Assembly (NCBI GenBank): GCA_019321725.1
Contig: CM033123.1
Span: 16,520,601-16,584,600 of the forward strand
DNA length: 64,000 nt
Direction: 5' to 3'
DNA from: Paulownia fortunei
Taxonomy: Eukaryota > Streptophyta > Magnoliopsida > Lamiales > Paulowniaceae
Below, one piece after another: positions 37,100-48,440 of the stretch; position 1 is the first letter of the stretch; every line of letters begins with the position of its first letter. A program made the translations under genes and the position numbers. The notes beneath the pieces are model-generated. The model was not told the DNA's origin. It saw nothing but the letters and a program-made list of their open reading frames with translations, and did no database searches.

Positions 37100-38940
37100 A
37101 ACTTTCTTCCATGGGCATTGTCGCTTAACCATTTTACACATGGAAGGGCATTTTGGTTATTTTATAAAGTCCAGTCCTTTTATGGGTAATTTGTACATTA
37201 TCTCATTCACACCACTCTCAAAGCCAGATAGTGGTAAATGGTCTTTTCACACATTACACTCATTTTTACCTAGGAGACATTTCGGTCATTCTTCTCAATT
37301 TTGACTGCGAGAGGGCATTTTGGAGATGTTAAGCACTTTTTGACTCTATGGAGAGTATTTTAGTCTTTTTAAACATAAATATGTATCTCGTCCCCCAAAA
37401 AGGCATTTTGGTTGTTTTTGGACTTTTTATAATTTTTTGGTCCAAGGAGGGCATATTAGTAAATTTCTACCCATTGTGGCCTAAAAATAGAACTTTAGTC
37501 ATTTTTAACCATTTTCAAGCATTTGGGTGCAGGAAGGGCATTTTAGTAAGTTTTATGACTTAAGGAGAGAATTTTGGTATTTTTCATGCATTTCACTGCC
37601 AGAGTATATTGAAATTATTTCATAGGCACTATAACCCACCAAGTGTATTTTGGGCAATAAAATGCATAAGGCATTTTTAAGCATTCCTTTGTGTCTCCTA
37701 TAGACATTTTCACAAACTCCTTATACATTCAGGCATGTCTCCATGTCTTTCTTTTGCACGTGAATATTTTTATCATATGCCTTACGTACATTACACACAG
37801 GCATTTTTATATGCATTAATACATAGACAATTTCCCATGTATCCTTACTTTTATATAATGCAAAACTTGCCTTATGCCATGGCATTTCATACATTAGCCT
37901 CCACATTTGCATGTCTGCATCCTAACATGTCGATGTATCTTAATGGTCATCTAATCTCATGAATATCACTCGAATCATTCATTTTGTGATTTGTTTGCTT
38001 GAATCCCCTAATTTTGGGTTCCCTATCATATTGATGTCTTTCCTTATCATTCCACCCAATCAAATTCCTTCACTCATCAACACACGTTATCATTGATACA
38101 CTTCACATACATTTCAAACACAATTGAATACACTTTTTGATATACATTTCGACTTTCATCTTATTTCTTAATAGAGCAAATTCCTTTATGGGTTTTCTAC
38201 AATCTTTCGATTTACCAAAAAATGCATATTTCTCATAAGGTTTCCACTATCTTCCCCATCACCAAAAAGGTCACTCCTCTTTATGAGTTTATGGATTTCC
38301 TCATCAACCTAAAATCCAAAAAGAATTTTCCCCATTACCTAAAAAAGTCTATTGGGGTTTTCTTTACCTTTTCCCCATCACATAAAACACTTACACCCTT
38401 TGAGATAATTTACTTCTTTCATTCCATCTTCATTCCATTCTCTTATTATCCCACATGAATAAATCTAAATATTAAAGTCGGGCCTTAGAGCTACAGACTT
38501 TTGATTCCTCATAAGAGATAAGTAAGCTCCCCACAATGGGCCCGAACTCAACATAGCTAAGACTGTATTTTTTTCTACATACAAAATACATGCATATTTC
38601 ATTATTATTTTTTTTATCTTTTTTTAGATACAAGTTTGATTAATGATGGTATAAGTGGTACAATAACAGGACGACAGGAGTGCCTAATATATTCCTTATT
38701 GTAAATTAGCTTCTGAACTTAGATCTTAGGTCGTAGTCTTTATTTAGCCACCATCTTCGAGTGGACGTATAGGGCTATGTACTTTTATCTTTCAGAGTTA
38801 TTTTTCTTCAATTAGATCATATATAGTAGGACACTATTTTTTTACATTTATTTCCTTATCACTTGCAAAATATAATTTACCTATGTATTGAATATTCAAG
38901 ATCAATGTAATTTGGGTTTCCCACTTTTCCTTTCAAATAA
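37100..38940 (+). mobile_element. LTR-like repeat, copy 1
   Basis: The first half is a loose array with a period of about 50-65 bases. Its units carry phrases like agggcattttggtcattttt and a version of atgcat. The second half is unique sequence repeated in copy 2: landmarks are gtgatttgtttgcttg (37986), atctaaatattaaagtcggg (38463), acaatgggcccgaactcaac and tagatcatatatag (38812). It ends just before tggcagcgactccaatctttt (38943), which resembles the tRNA-Arg primer-binding site used by Ogre/Tat Ty3/gypsy elements. Plus orientation is inferred from this. Confidence 0.65.
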
Positions 38941-38941
38941 T

Positions 38942-38960
38942 ATGGCAGCGACTCCAATCT
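38942..38960 (+). promoter_or_regulatory. Primer-binding-site-like sequence (tRNA-Arg type)
   Basis: The sequence atggcagcgactccaatct resembles the TGGCGACTCC...-type primer-binding site of Ogre/Tat retrotransposons, with one or two extra bases. It lies right after the LTR-like unit, as expected. A short unique stretch with a tgggttggacc-type phrase follows before array sequence resumes at about 39075. Confidence 0.5.
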
Positions 38961-39074
38961 TTTCTCCCTAATCCCACTATAACATCCACAACAAACCCTT
39001 TAAGGCCCACCATCGACTAATGGGTTGGACCTATGGTGCATTCAGTCCCGTCATGGGTTGAGATCCCTCATAAA

Positions 39075-41128
39075 GCATATTTTAGATAGTTTCATGTATT
39101 TTAGACATATTTGACCTAAAAAAGAGTATTTAGTTATTTTTAACTATTTATATGCATCTTAACGCAAAAAATGGTTTTTTTCATTGTCAGGCATGGTATT
39201 TCGGTAATTTTTATGCATTAAAATCCTCAAGGGTATTTTAGTTATTTTTAGGCATTCTAATGTATCTTGGCCAATCAAGGGTATTTTGGATAATAATATG
39301 AATTTTGCACCCACTTATGCACTTCATGCGCTCATTTTACATACCTGGGCATTTTCAAATATATTTCACACACATGCAATTTTTTTTATTCACATTTGCA
39401 TATTTCTTCATGTAGTTGGACATTTTCACATGCATACACTTGGGCACTTCAGTAGCATTTTCTTCCACACTTGAGCATTTTTCATGTGTTTTATGCATAT
39501 ATTCACTTTGGCATTTTCATATGCATCTACGTGCTTAGATAGGCCCTTATGCATTCTGAAATTCATGTATCCGTCAAATAATATATATGTTAATATTTCC
39601 ATTTTTCAATAACTTGCTTAATATGTTGATTATGTTATATTAACCATGACATTTCATGCACTAGACTCCATATGCATAATTGCATTCTTGTGTGCCCATG
39701 CATCTTAACTATCATCCAATTACATGAATGTCATCTTGCCATGATCATTTGTGTGATTTGTTTGCTTGCATCCTAGGCTTTAACTCTCCTGCTATAATGT
39801 TTCTTTTCATCAGACACTTTCTCACCACTTCACTCCATCCAAAACTCTTCGACCTACTCCACACATTGCTATTCTCACACTTGTACATCCACATTTTTAG
39901 ACATTTCATATGATCTCACAATTCACACTACCAAACATAACCGTATACACTCTAGATAACCATTCATGTTTTATCTTCCCTCTCAAGAGAGTAAATGTTG
40001 GTTGTTTCTCATCCCTAAAAAGAGCATACTTTCTTAATTGTGCTTCTACAATTTTCCCCTTCACTAAAAAGAACTACTTTCTTAACTAGGTTCATGCAAT
40101 ATTTTATTTATCAAAAGAGCATACTTTCTTAACAGGGTTTCCACAACCTTTTTTTCACCAAAAGTGCACACTTTCTTAAAAGGGTTTCTATAATCTTCTC
40201 CTTCAGTAAAAAATTAAAAATAATTAGACTTCTTCGAGTTAGGGATTTCATCATTGTCAATTGAAAGTTTTTAGGGTTAGGGTTTCCCCTATAAACCAAA
40301 AAACTCAATTTGTCATATATTTTGGGGTTGTGGATTTTCTTAACAACCAAAAATCCCCTATATTAGGGTTTTCCCCATTAGCCAAAAACCTCAACTCCTT
40401 ACACTTTATGGGGCTAGGGTTTTCCATGTCAACCAAAAATTATCGAGGTTAGGGTCTGCCTAGCCTGTTAAAAAAGTTCATCTCATCATACACTCTAGGG
40501 TTTAAACTTTTTCCCATCATCTAGAAAAGGTCCACAACATTCAAACTTTTCCCTATCATCAAGAAAATATTCCCGGTATATGGGCCTATCTGTGTTATCT
40601 AGAAAAAGTTCTCGATGTTTAGATTTTTCCCTATGTTAGTTTAGACTTTTCCCCATCATCCACAAAAGGCTCCTAAGGTTTGTATCACCTTTCTAGCATC
40701 ATATCAGAAAGACACACACTCACTCAATCCACATTCTGTTCTCATCCCATCATTTGATTATCCCACATCAATAAATTTGAATTCCAAAGTTGGGCTTCGA
40801 AATTACATAATTTTGATTCTTACAAGAGGATATGTATGTGTCCCACATAGGACTCGAACTCAACCTAGTTAGGGTTGAATTTACATTTTATATAGATACA
40901 TTTTTCTTGTCTTCATCTTTTTTAGGTACAAGGTCATTAAATGATGATAATAAGCAACATTGGGGCGAGGGGGTGCCTAACACCTTTCCCCATCGTAACT
41001 TAGCTTGTGAACTTAGGTCTTAGGTTTTAAATTACTTGTTAGCCCTTTTTTGGTAGGATATGGCTATATATTTTTCATTTTTGAAGTTATTTTCTTCCAT
41101 TAGATCACATATAGAAGGCTATTACATT
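39075..41128 (+). mobile_element. LTR-like repeat, copy 2, ending at a Mutator-like element
   Basis: Parallels copy 1 in the same order: an array part (39075-39560), gtgatttgtttgcttg (39753), aataaatttgaattccaaag (40770), ataggactcgaactcaac (40845) and tagatcacatatag (41102). The middle, at 40000-40700, is expanded by repeats of the phrase ttagggttttcc..ccaaaaa, absent or shorter in copy 1. Homology to copy 1 stops where the Mutator-like element begins. The near absence of internal sequence between the copies suggests deletion or tandem LTR formation. Confidence 0.65.
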
Positions 41129-41350
41129 GGCAAAAAAAGACAAAGTTCATCATTTATGTTGGCTTATGTTGAAATTTAGTCCATTAAATTGGTCAAACCT
41201 ATTGTCGGTTTTCTTGACATATAACATAATTTTGGGACTTCTGATAATTAGAGGCAAAATAGGTGACATGGTGATGAGGTGGCTTATGTTGGTGAAAAAA
41301 AAATTTCATGCAAAAGCTACCTAAACTAAAAGAGAAGGAAAAAATTAGTC
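41129..41350 (+). repeat. Left terminal inverted repeat of the MULE
   Basis: Matches the reverse complement of 46693-47012, with one internal deletion of about 100 bases relative to it. The short frame 41127-41324 is an artefact of this repeat. Confidence 0.85.
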
Positions 41351-41481
41351 ATAATTACCTCCAATCCCACAAACCCACCAAAAATTATCTACCCCAACTC
41401 CTAAAAGCACTCCCAACTCCAAAAAGGAAAAGAACAAGAACCTTCTGAACGAAGAAAGATCACAAACCTTAAAAGAAGAAG

Positions 41482-41871
41482 ATGTTTGCTGATTCTGGAG
41501 CTAGAATGATATACTGTGACTGTTACATGCTTAATTGCGCACTTCTTGGACAAATGATAACCCAGGTAGAAGATTCCATAATTTCCAAGATTAGAAGGTT
41601 AATTTTATTTCATTTGATGCTTGAAATGATTAGTGATATGGGTCTTGTTCAGATCTTTTTTGTTTTTGCAGATAAGCGGCTATGACTATTTTTTTGGGAG
41701 GATCCACCTATGTGCTCTAGGGCTTTGACCATAATTCCTGGATTAAGGCGCAAGATAATTGGACTGGAGGATAAAATTCAGAAAATGGCAATGAAGAACA
41801 AAAAGCTGAAATTCTTTCTAGTTGTGTCATGGTTGTTTTTTTTTTTTATTATTTGGTTGGCTAGGCAATAA
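41482..41871 (+). pseudogene. GRF-type zinc-finger-like protein remnant inside the MULE
   Basis: The first part (ATG at 41482) reads MFADSGARMIYCDC and continues to ...MITQ. A probable intron with gtagaag donor ends at a tttttgcag acceptor near 41670. The second part, in a shifted frame, reads WEDPPMCSRALTIIPGLRRKI, then a lysine-rich coiled region, then a hydrophobic tail FLVVSWLFFFFIIWLAR and TAA. The PPMC-A--IIPGL stretch plus coiled coil plus C-terminal membrane segment is typical of small plant GRF-domain proteins. The zinc-finger core itself is incomplete and the frame is shifted. It reads from the left terminus toward the transposase. Confidence 0.65.
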
Positions 41872-42545
41872 ATAAATATGTGTAAGTGGCTTTTGTTGTA
41901 AGTGTATTTATGTATTAGAGAATTGTAGGAAGGTTTATGGAGTAGTATCCATGTTGCTATTTTTTTAAGTTTGGATTGATAGGAAGATTTCTCATTCCTA
42001 TGTATATTGCCTTTCCCCTCAGAAGTAATGCAACATTAATTTTATAAAACATAGTGCTTATAATACATTGTTGTTCAATATAAAATAATTTTACTTGCAT
42101 GTTTGATTTCAAATGGACACTTTGATTGCAAATGAAATTCATTGAACAATATTGCAAATGGAACTCATTGGATTGATTGTAAATAATGGAGCCCATTGAA
42201 CTTATTGATGGTAAATAGATAGTTTGATTGCAAATGAAACTCATAAAATGAAAGGTACATTATGCAAAAGGTATATTCCAAAACCTGCTTGACAATTTCA
42301 TTGAACTTGTAAAAGTATCTTCATTACATAATACAAAATAGCATTTGCATTTGCAACATGTCTAACTAAAACATCAAAAGTCTAACCATGTCTAACCACT
42401 TCAAAAACAAATTTAACTACCATCCACTTCAATCTCACTACACAATTTCACAAGAGACCTAATACAAAATTACCCACTTAAACATCAAAAGTCTAACCAC
42501 CCACTTTAGTCAAAAACTACAAAATTCATTGGAAAACAATCCACT

Positions 42546-45500
42546 TCATTTTTTAGGCTTCTTTTCTTTGTTTTTTTGCAGTTGTAGCTTCATTTGAGAG
42601 AGACCAGAAGTCAGATCTTGCATGGTCATATACTTTTTTTCTCTTTCAGTTATAATTGACTTTGAACTTGTACGTGGTTGTGTGGTGTAATTTTCAACAT
42701 TGAGGATAAACTTTTCTCCAATGAATAGAGTAGGTACCCTGATATTCACTCTAGAAATATGCACTTGACTTTGTTGGAGCTGCTGATACATAGAAGCTGC
42801 AGGAATTGGAGCTCGAACTGCTTCAGTTGGTTGAATATTCTCTGAGGTTGGGTTGAATACATCTTCATCATGACTAACTTCTTGGTTATCTTTGTCCTAT
42901 TCATCATTCAAACAAATTCATATGAAATTTAACTTTTTTGTCAATTGAAAAAAAATTCAATTGATTTTTTTTTAAACTTATACTAGTTTTCCTTCCAAAA
43001 TATCTTAGTTTTTTTTTTTGAATTTTGGTTAGGTGGCTTAAATGATAGTTTCTTCTGTATCACCTTCCCCTGTTCTACAAAAGAAACTTACAAATTAAAA
43101 ACAAAATAAACTGAAGTGAATTGAAGTAAAGTTAGGTTAAAATAAAACATACACTTCCTTTTGAAGTGTCAAGCTGATCTACAGATATACCTTCAACTTG
43201 TGATTCTTCTCACCTAGAACAAGTTACATATGAATTAAAATATTGAAAGAAAATGTAATTTAGGAGGCCTCTGTCTTAATCCCTCACTAGTCACTTAACT
43301 TACTGTCTCTTGTTGTGTTGCATTTTCTAGGGCATTTCTCAAAGGGCAAGCCCTTTTGTTGTGTCCCTCAACACTATAATTACTGCATTTAAGCATCTTC
43401 TCTTGCCTTTTTAGCTATTATGAATTTTTTATCACATTTGGCTTCCTCTTGATCTTTTTCTCTTTTCTCTTTTCTCTTTAGGCTCATTTGGTTCCCTTCT
43501 TCTTGCCTTTGTTGGCTTTCCAACAGCTCTTCCAAAGTTTGGGAGAGGAATGAAGTTTAATGGCTTTCACTCATTTTTGCCATTTATAGGCATAATGGCA
43601 GGGGCATACACCTGCTTGTATGTGTCCACTCTGTAACATTTGTGAGTGTAATCATAGTAGTCCAACCCCTGGGTGTAAATGGCACTCAAAACATGTTTAC
43701 ATGGGATTCCACTCAAATCCCATTTCCTACATCCACATGTCCTTTGCTTCAAGTCAAACCTATATTTGGTCCCATTAATGCATGACATTTGGTAATGATA
43801 GTCATCTGCTTTGATATGGATACAATCTCCTACCTTCTCACTATTCATGTTAATCAACTTATTGATTTTAAGACAAATTGCTCCTTTCCATTTTTGTTGG
43901 GATCTATCCCTATTTGTCAACATTCTTTGCATTAAATATTTCATTATCCTCTCACACATTGACACAATTGGCTTGTCCCTTGCGTCCAAGATGTTACTAT
44001 TGAAAGACTCATACTCATTGTTCAACAACATGTCACACCTACAGTAATCAGTGAAGTGTGACCTACTCTAGTGTTGAGATGCTTGTCATTAAACCACTTA
44101 GTTGCACTCTCATCCAGATCCCTCATTTTCTTCATTTTTCTTCTAAAATCATTTACTGTTGCAGCCCTAGTAGCATTCCACAAAGCACTATTAAATGCTT
44201 GATCTCTAAAACTAACATTTTTAAAGTTAGTGTGCATGTGCCTGACACAACATCTATGATTAGAATTAGAGAACACCTCTTCGAAGGCTTGGATCAGACC
44301 CTTTTGTTTATCAGACATGAATGTATACTCAAAATTCTTCTCAATGTTCAAGTCTATTTTTAAAAAGATAAAAAACCAATCCTAGGATCCTTTTACTCTT
44401 TACTAACCATAACATAGGCAATGGGGTAGATATTATTGTTAGGGTCAACCCTTATAGTTGTTAATAACACTCCCCTATGAGGTCTCTTTAGGTGACACCT
44501 ATCTACCCCAATGAAAGGCCTACAACCAACAAAGAACCCTATTTTCAATACATGTAAACAAACATAAAATCTGTAAACCTATTCTCACCACTTGAATATG
44601 TTCCTATGATTATAGTAGTACCAGCGTTTGTTCTTTTTATTTCATCTGTATAATCCGAAATTAATGAATACTGCTCTTTTAGACTTCACTCAATCATTTC
44701 AGCAACTTTCTTTTTGGCTCTATAAGCTTGATAATTAGAGATCTGACACCTTATATCCTCCATTACATCAATCCTAATGCCTTTCACATTTCTCTTAGGA
44801 ACATATTTGAATTTTTGAACAATTTTCCCAGACAACTAGTTAGATTTAGATTTTTTAAAATGAAAACTCACTACACAACTGTGATAGAGTTATACTTCCT
44901 TATTTGAAGTGTGCATTCCCCTATAAGTTTCAGTGTATGAAGTTTTCACCCATATTCCTTATTAGCACACTTAGCATGAAATCTAATCTTGTCATTTTTG
45001 GTGATATTTATGCTCTTTTTAGTTTTGATGGCACGTAAATGTATTGGTTGTCTTAGATCAGTTTTGGCACTAAACAACATCCCTAATTCAAAAGATGGAT
45101 TATACAACTCAACTAGATTAAAAACACAAAAGTTATGCCTATCTTTCTTATCATCTAGACCTTTTATACTATTCAAGTCATCATCACTCGTCATGACATC
45201 CTCTTCTCTAGATTCACCATCTCGCCCTTTATGTTGCCCATCATTCTCATCATTTTTTTTAATCATTCAGCTTCATCATCTATACTTTTATCATATAATT
45301 GATCATAATTGGATTCAGATTCTAAATCATAATCACTATTATTCATATCCTTACTTTCATATTGTACTACTTTGGCCCCACTAGTCCATTTTTTCTCATT
45401 CACCTTACTCACTTCTTTCCCATTTACCTCAATCTCATCTTCCCCATCCACTACTCTCTTCTTCTACATCCCCATCTTTTTCACTTTCTTCTTCCTCATT

Positions 45501-46078
45501 CCCATCACTCTCATCTTCCCCATCTCCATCCCTATCTTCTTTACTCTCTTCTTCCTCATTCCCCTTACTTTCATCTTCCCCATCCCCATCCCCATCCCTA
45601 TCCCCATCTTGTGGTTTCTTAGAAGAATCAAATTGACTACACAAAAAATCACTTAATTCCTCAATTTATGTATTGACTTGTCTAGTACTCCTAAGTTTTT
45701 CTTCACAAATCCTACGCAATTCACTATTATTCTTAATCAATATAAAACCATTTTCAACTTTGATGTAAAACCTCATAGGGTCCTTTATACCTTCATTTTC
45801 AATAAATTTTTTAATGCTTCTAATTTTAAAAGGTCAAACTCAAGGCAATCAAACTTATAAGCATTACCTCCCACATAAGCGGACAGAGTGCCAAGATGAA
45901 ACTTACTCTCAAAGTGAAGACATACTGTCAACAATCTACTTTTTAGATCTGTAATTGAATAGAAAAGATAATATGTTAAACATAAAATACACAAAAGACC
46001 AGACAAATATTTCTTGGTAGCAAACACAGAGAATTTGAATAACATAAATAAACAGGGTACAACATTAAGTCCTACCAT
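42546..46078 (-). pseudogene. MULE transposase remnant (PB1-like, MuDR, MULE catalytic, SWIM, zinc knuckle)
   Basis: Order on the minus strand: a PB1-like N-terminus with CLHFESKFHLGTLSAYVGGN (about 45940-45880); an acidic D/E/G-rich linker (45644-45270); a MuDR N-terminal part with SFELGMLFSAKTDLRQ (about 45090-45040); a catalytic part with RPFIGVDRCHLKRPHRGVLL (about 44525-44465), where GVD holds the first catalytic aspartate, and MSDKQKGLI...HRCCVRHMHTNFK (44320-44210), where SD should hold the second; a SWIM zinc finger CGCRKWDLSGIPCKHVL (about 43730-43680); and a zinc knuckle C-x2-...GHNKRAC (about 43385-43340). The C-terminal tail (42791-42546) ends KKPKK. Stops and frameshifts separate these parts. 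Some breaks may be introns. Confidence 0.85.
45455..45610. repeat. CT-rich repeat coding the acidic linker of the transposase
   Basis: Plus strand units of tcttccccatcc.. and ctcttcttcctcattcccat alternate. On the minus strand they encode DGDGEDES- and GNEEEE-type repeats. The plus-strand frames rich in His, Pro, Leu and Phe are shadows. Confidence 0.8.
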
Positions 46079-46692
46079 TTAAAATACTATAAAAATTAAA
46101 AGAATCATAAAAAATGAACTTTTTATAACCCAAGACAAAGGATCACAATGGCGGTCCTCCACTTCACAAAAAACCTTGCAAGACGTCTTTTTTAAAGGAC
46201 TACCATTACCCTTCCAAATACAAGATCCTATCAAATCATTAAAAAAACATATGATCACACGCGTGTCTTGTTCAAAACAGGAAAAAATATAACAAAATCT
46301 TTCAAAAACCTAAAAAGTATATACTAAAAATATAAAAACCTAAAATGTCTATAATAAACCCTACATCACATGAAGATATGAAAAAAAAACAACTAAAATA
46401 TTTAGGGAAACTTACTGTATTTTGGTGGGGATAAATTAAAGTTTTCTAGCCCTCTAATCTTTATTATCAAATAGAATAGTGACACTGCTACTTTAGTTTT
46501 TGGGTTCTTCAACAAATTTTAAGGCTTATTCAACAATTTCTGGATGGAATCGACGGAATGACTACTAGGATTAGTAGGCTTTATCTAAGTTTATTTTAAG
46601 ATTGGGGGTCATTGATTTAGGGGAAGTAACAAACTAAGCACTTGACTACATAACAACCTTAGGGTTATTTTTGAGTTATGTGCATTGCATAC

Positions 46693-47012
46693 GACTACTT
46701 TTTCCCTCCATTTTAGTCTAGGTGGCTTTTGCATGTTTTTTATTATTTCTTCACCAACATAAACCACCTCATTGCCACGTCACCAATTTTGCCTCCAATT
46801 ATCAGAAATCCCCAAATTTAGTTACATATCAGCAGAAACCGACAATAGATTTGACCGTGTCAGCAATTCTATACAAAATTAGAATTTTCCGACAAAATTC
46901 GGACCAAATGTGCTAAATTTGGAAACTTAATATACTAAAATCAAATCATGCCAATTTAACGGACTAAATCTCTAAATAGGCCAACATAAATGACAAACTT
47001 TATTTTTTTCCC
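46693..47012 (-). repeat. Right terminal inverted repeat of the MULE
   Basis: Inverted partner of 41129-41350. The outer end is tttatttttttccc. About 100 bases in the middle (around 46850-46940) are missing from the left copy. Confidence 0.85.
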
Positions 47013-48440
47013 TATTTATTATTGTAGTAGTTTAGTATACTTTGTTAGAGAATTATTAGTTGTACTTAATTAGTCTTTATGTGCATAACACACGAACATG
47101 GAGCAAGAAATTCTCAAAAAATTAAAATACGAACGGCTGAAATATAGATGCTCATTATATACATAATCCACAATTCTTATAAATATATACATATTTTTTT
47201 TCTTTTTCCTTTTTTTTTTTACGTTGGTGATAGTGTCGGGACATATACTCGTATGATTTGTGATGATTGTGTTGCAGAAAGAAAAAGAAAAGGTTTTAGT
47301 TTTTACTTTAATTAAGAAATATAAAGAGAGACAAAAAAATGAATTAAGATGATGTAACACTATTTTTCTATTAGATCTTGGAATTTTTCTTTTTTTGTTA
47401 ATTTATTATCACCCTAAAATTTTATAAATTATGAAAAAAAAAAAAAAAGAAAACCATATTATGCCCAAAGCGAGCCTAGCAGGCTATAGAGACTTTGCAA
47501 GTGCCTTTTCCCATTTTTTTTTGGGTTGAATTTTTAACATATCAAATATCATTTCTAACATGTCTCAAAGCTTTGTTAGGGCCAACCTAGTGTATGATGC
47601 AGAGTCCAATATTATACAGAGATATTTTTTGAGATTTCCCTGCATTATAGTTTAGTATATATTGAATGACGTAATAGAAAAAAATTCTCTAATAAAATGC
47701 TACATCAATTGAGCTCTCTATATATAAATGAATAAATACGTAATGAATGGTTCTAATAAATTGTATAATAATAAGTACGCTCATATATCACATAATAGAA
47801 TCATAATAAGAAGGCCATAAAATAATAATAACTGTCTGATGGTCATATAGTTATTAAGATAATAAAACCACAATGAAATGAGGATATAAGTGAAATTAAA
47901 CACATTAAAAATATTTATCGAAAATTAATTATAAGTTAAGGGAATTTTAAAGCTTCTTCCCATAAGTTAATATACTATTAACAGTTTTTTTTGTTATACT
48001 TAATAAATAATACTCCACCCTGAATAATAATTTATGAATTTTATTTGAAACCTTAAAAAAATAAAATCGTTTATAAATACTAATTGAATATTATACTATT
48101 ACAGAATATAAATCTTAGCACTTTATAAAAATATTAATTATAGCTAAATAATTATATATAAGTTGTATCATGAAATAGTTTATATATTGGCGCGCACAAT
48201 AATTCTGGCATAACTTAAACATTGAACTATAGATATAATTATGTGAAAGTAAATTGTATTTTTACATCTGAATAAATACTCGTAAATTTTACAAATTTAT
48301 ATTCCATCTATTTTCATATCTTGAAAATATAAATTATTCGAATATTTTACAAAGATTTTTCAATATAATTACAAAATGTAAATGTAAACTGAGCTAGCTT
48401 CATTGTTAACGAGAACGGTAAACACTAGTCCAATACACCA
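47013..48440. other. AT-rich intergenic region upstream of the ASCH gene
   Basis: No gene seen; AT-rich with poly-A and poly-T runs. The 5' leader and promoter of the ASCH gene must lie in the right part, but no convincing TATA box or known element was found. Confidence 0.45.

Larger units (their letters stand above)
41129..47012 (-). mobile_element. Mutator-like element (MULE) with long terminal inverted repeats
   Basis: The left terminus (41129-41350) and right terminus (46693-47012) are imperfect inverted repeats. From the outside in, both show ggcaaaaaaa/gggaaaaaaa, catttatgttggc, tttagtcc.ttaaattgg, attgtcggttt, ttctgataatt.gaggcaaaa, ggtgacatggtgatgaggtgg/ggtgacgtggcaatgaggtgg and gcaaaagccacctagac-type ends. 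The right copy is about 100 bases longer. Inside lie a MULE transposase remnant (minus) and a GRF-like frame (plus). No clean 9-bp target duplication was seen (tattacatt left, tatttatta right). Confidence 0.85.

Noticed and set aside
45362..45656. Plus-strand frames rich in His, Pro, Leu and Phe
   Set aside because: They are shadows of the acidic linker of the minus-strand MULE transposase.
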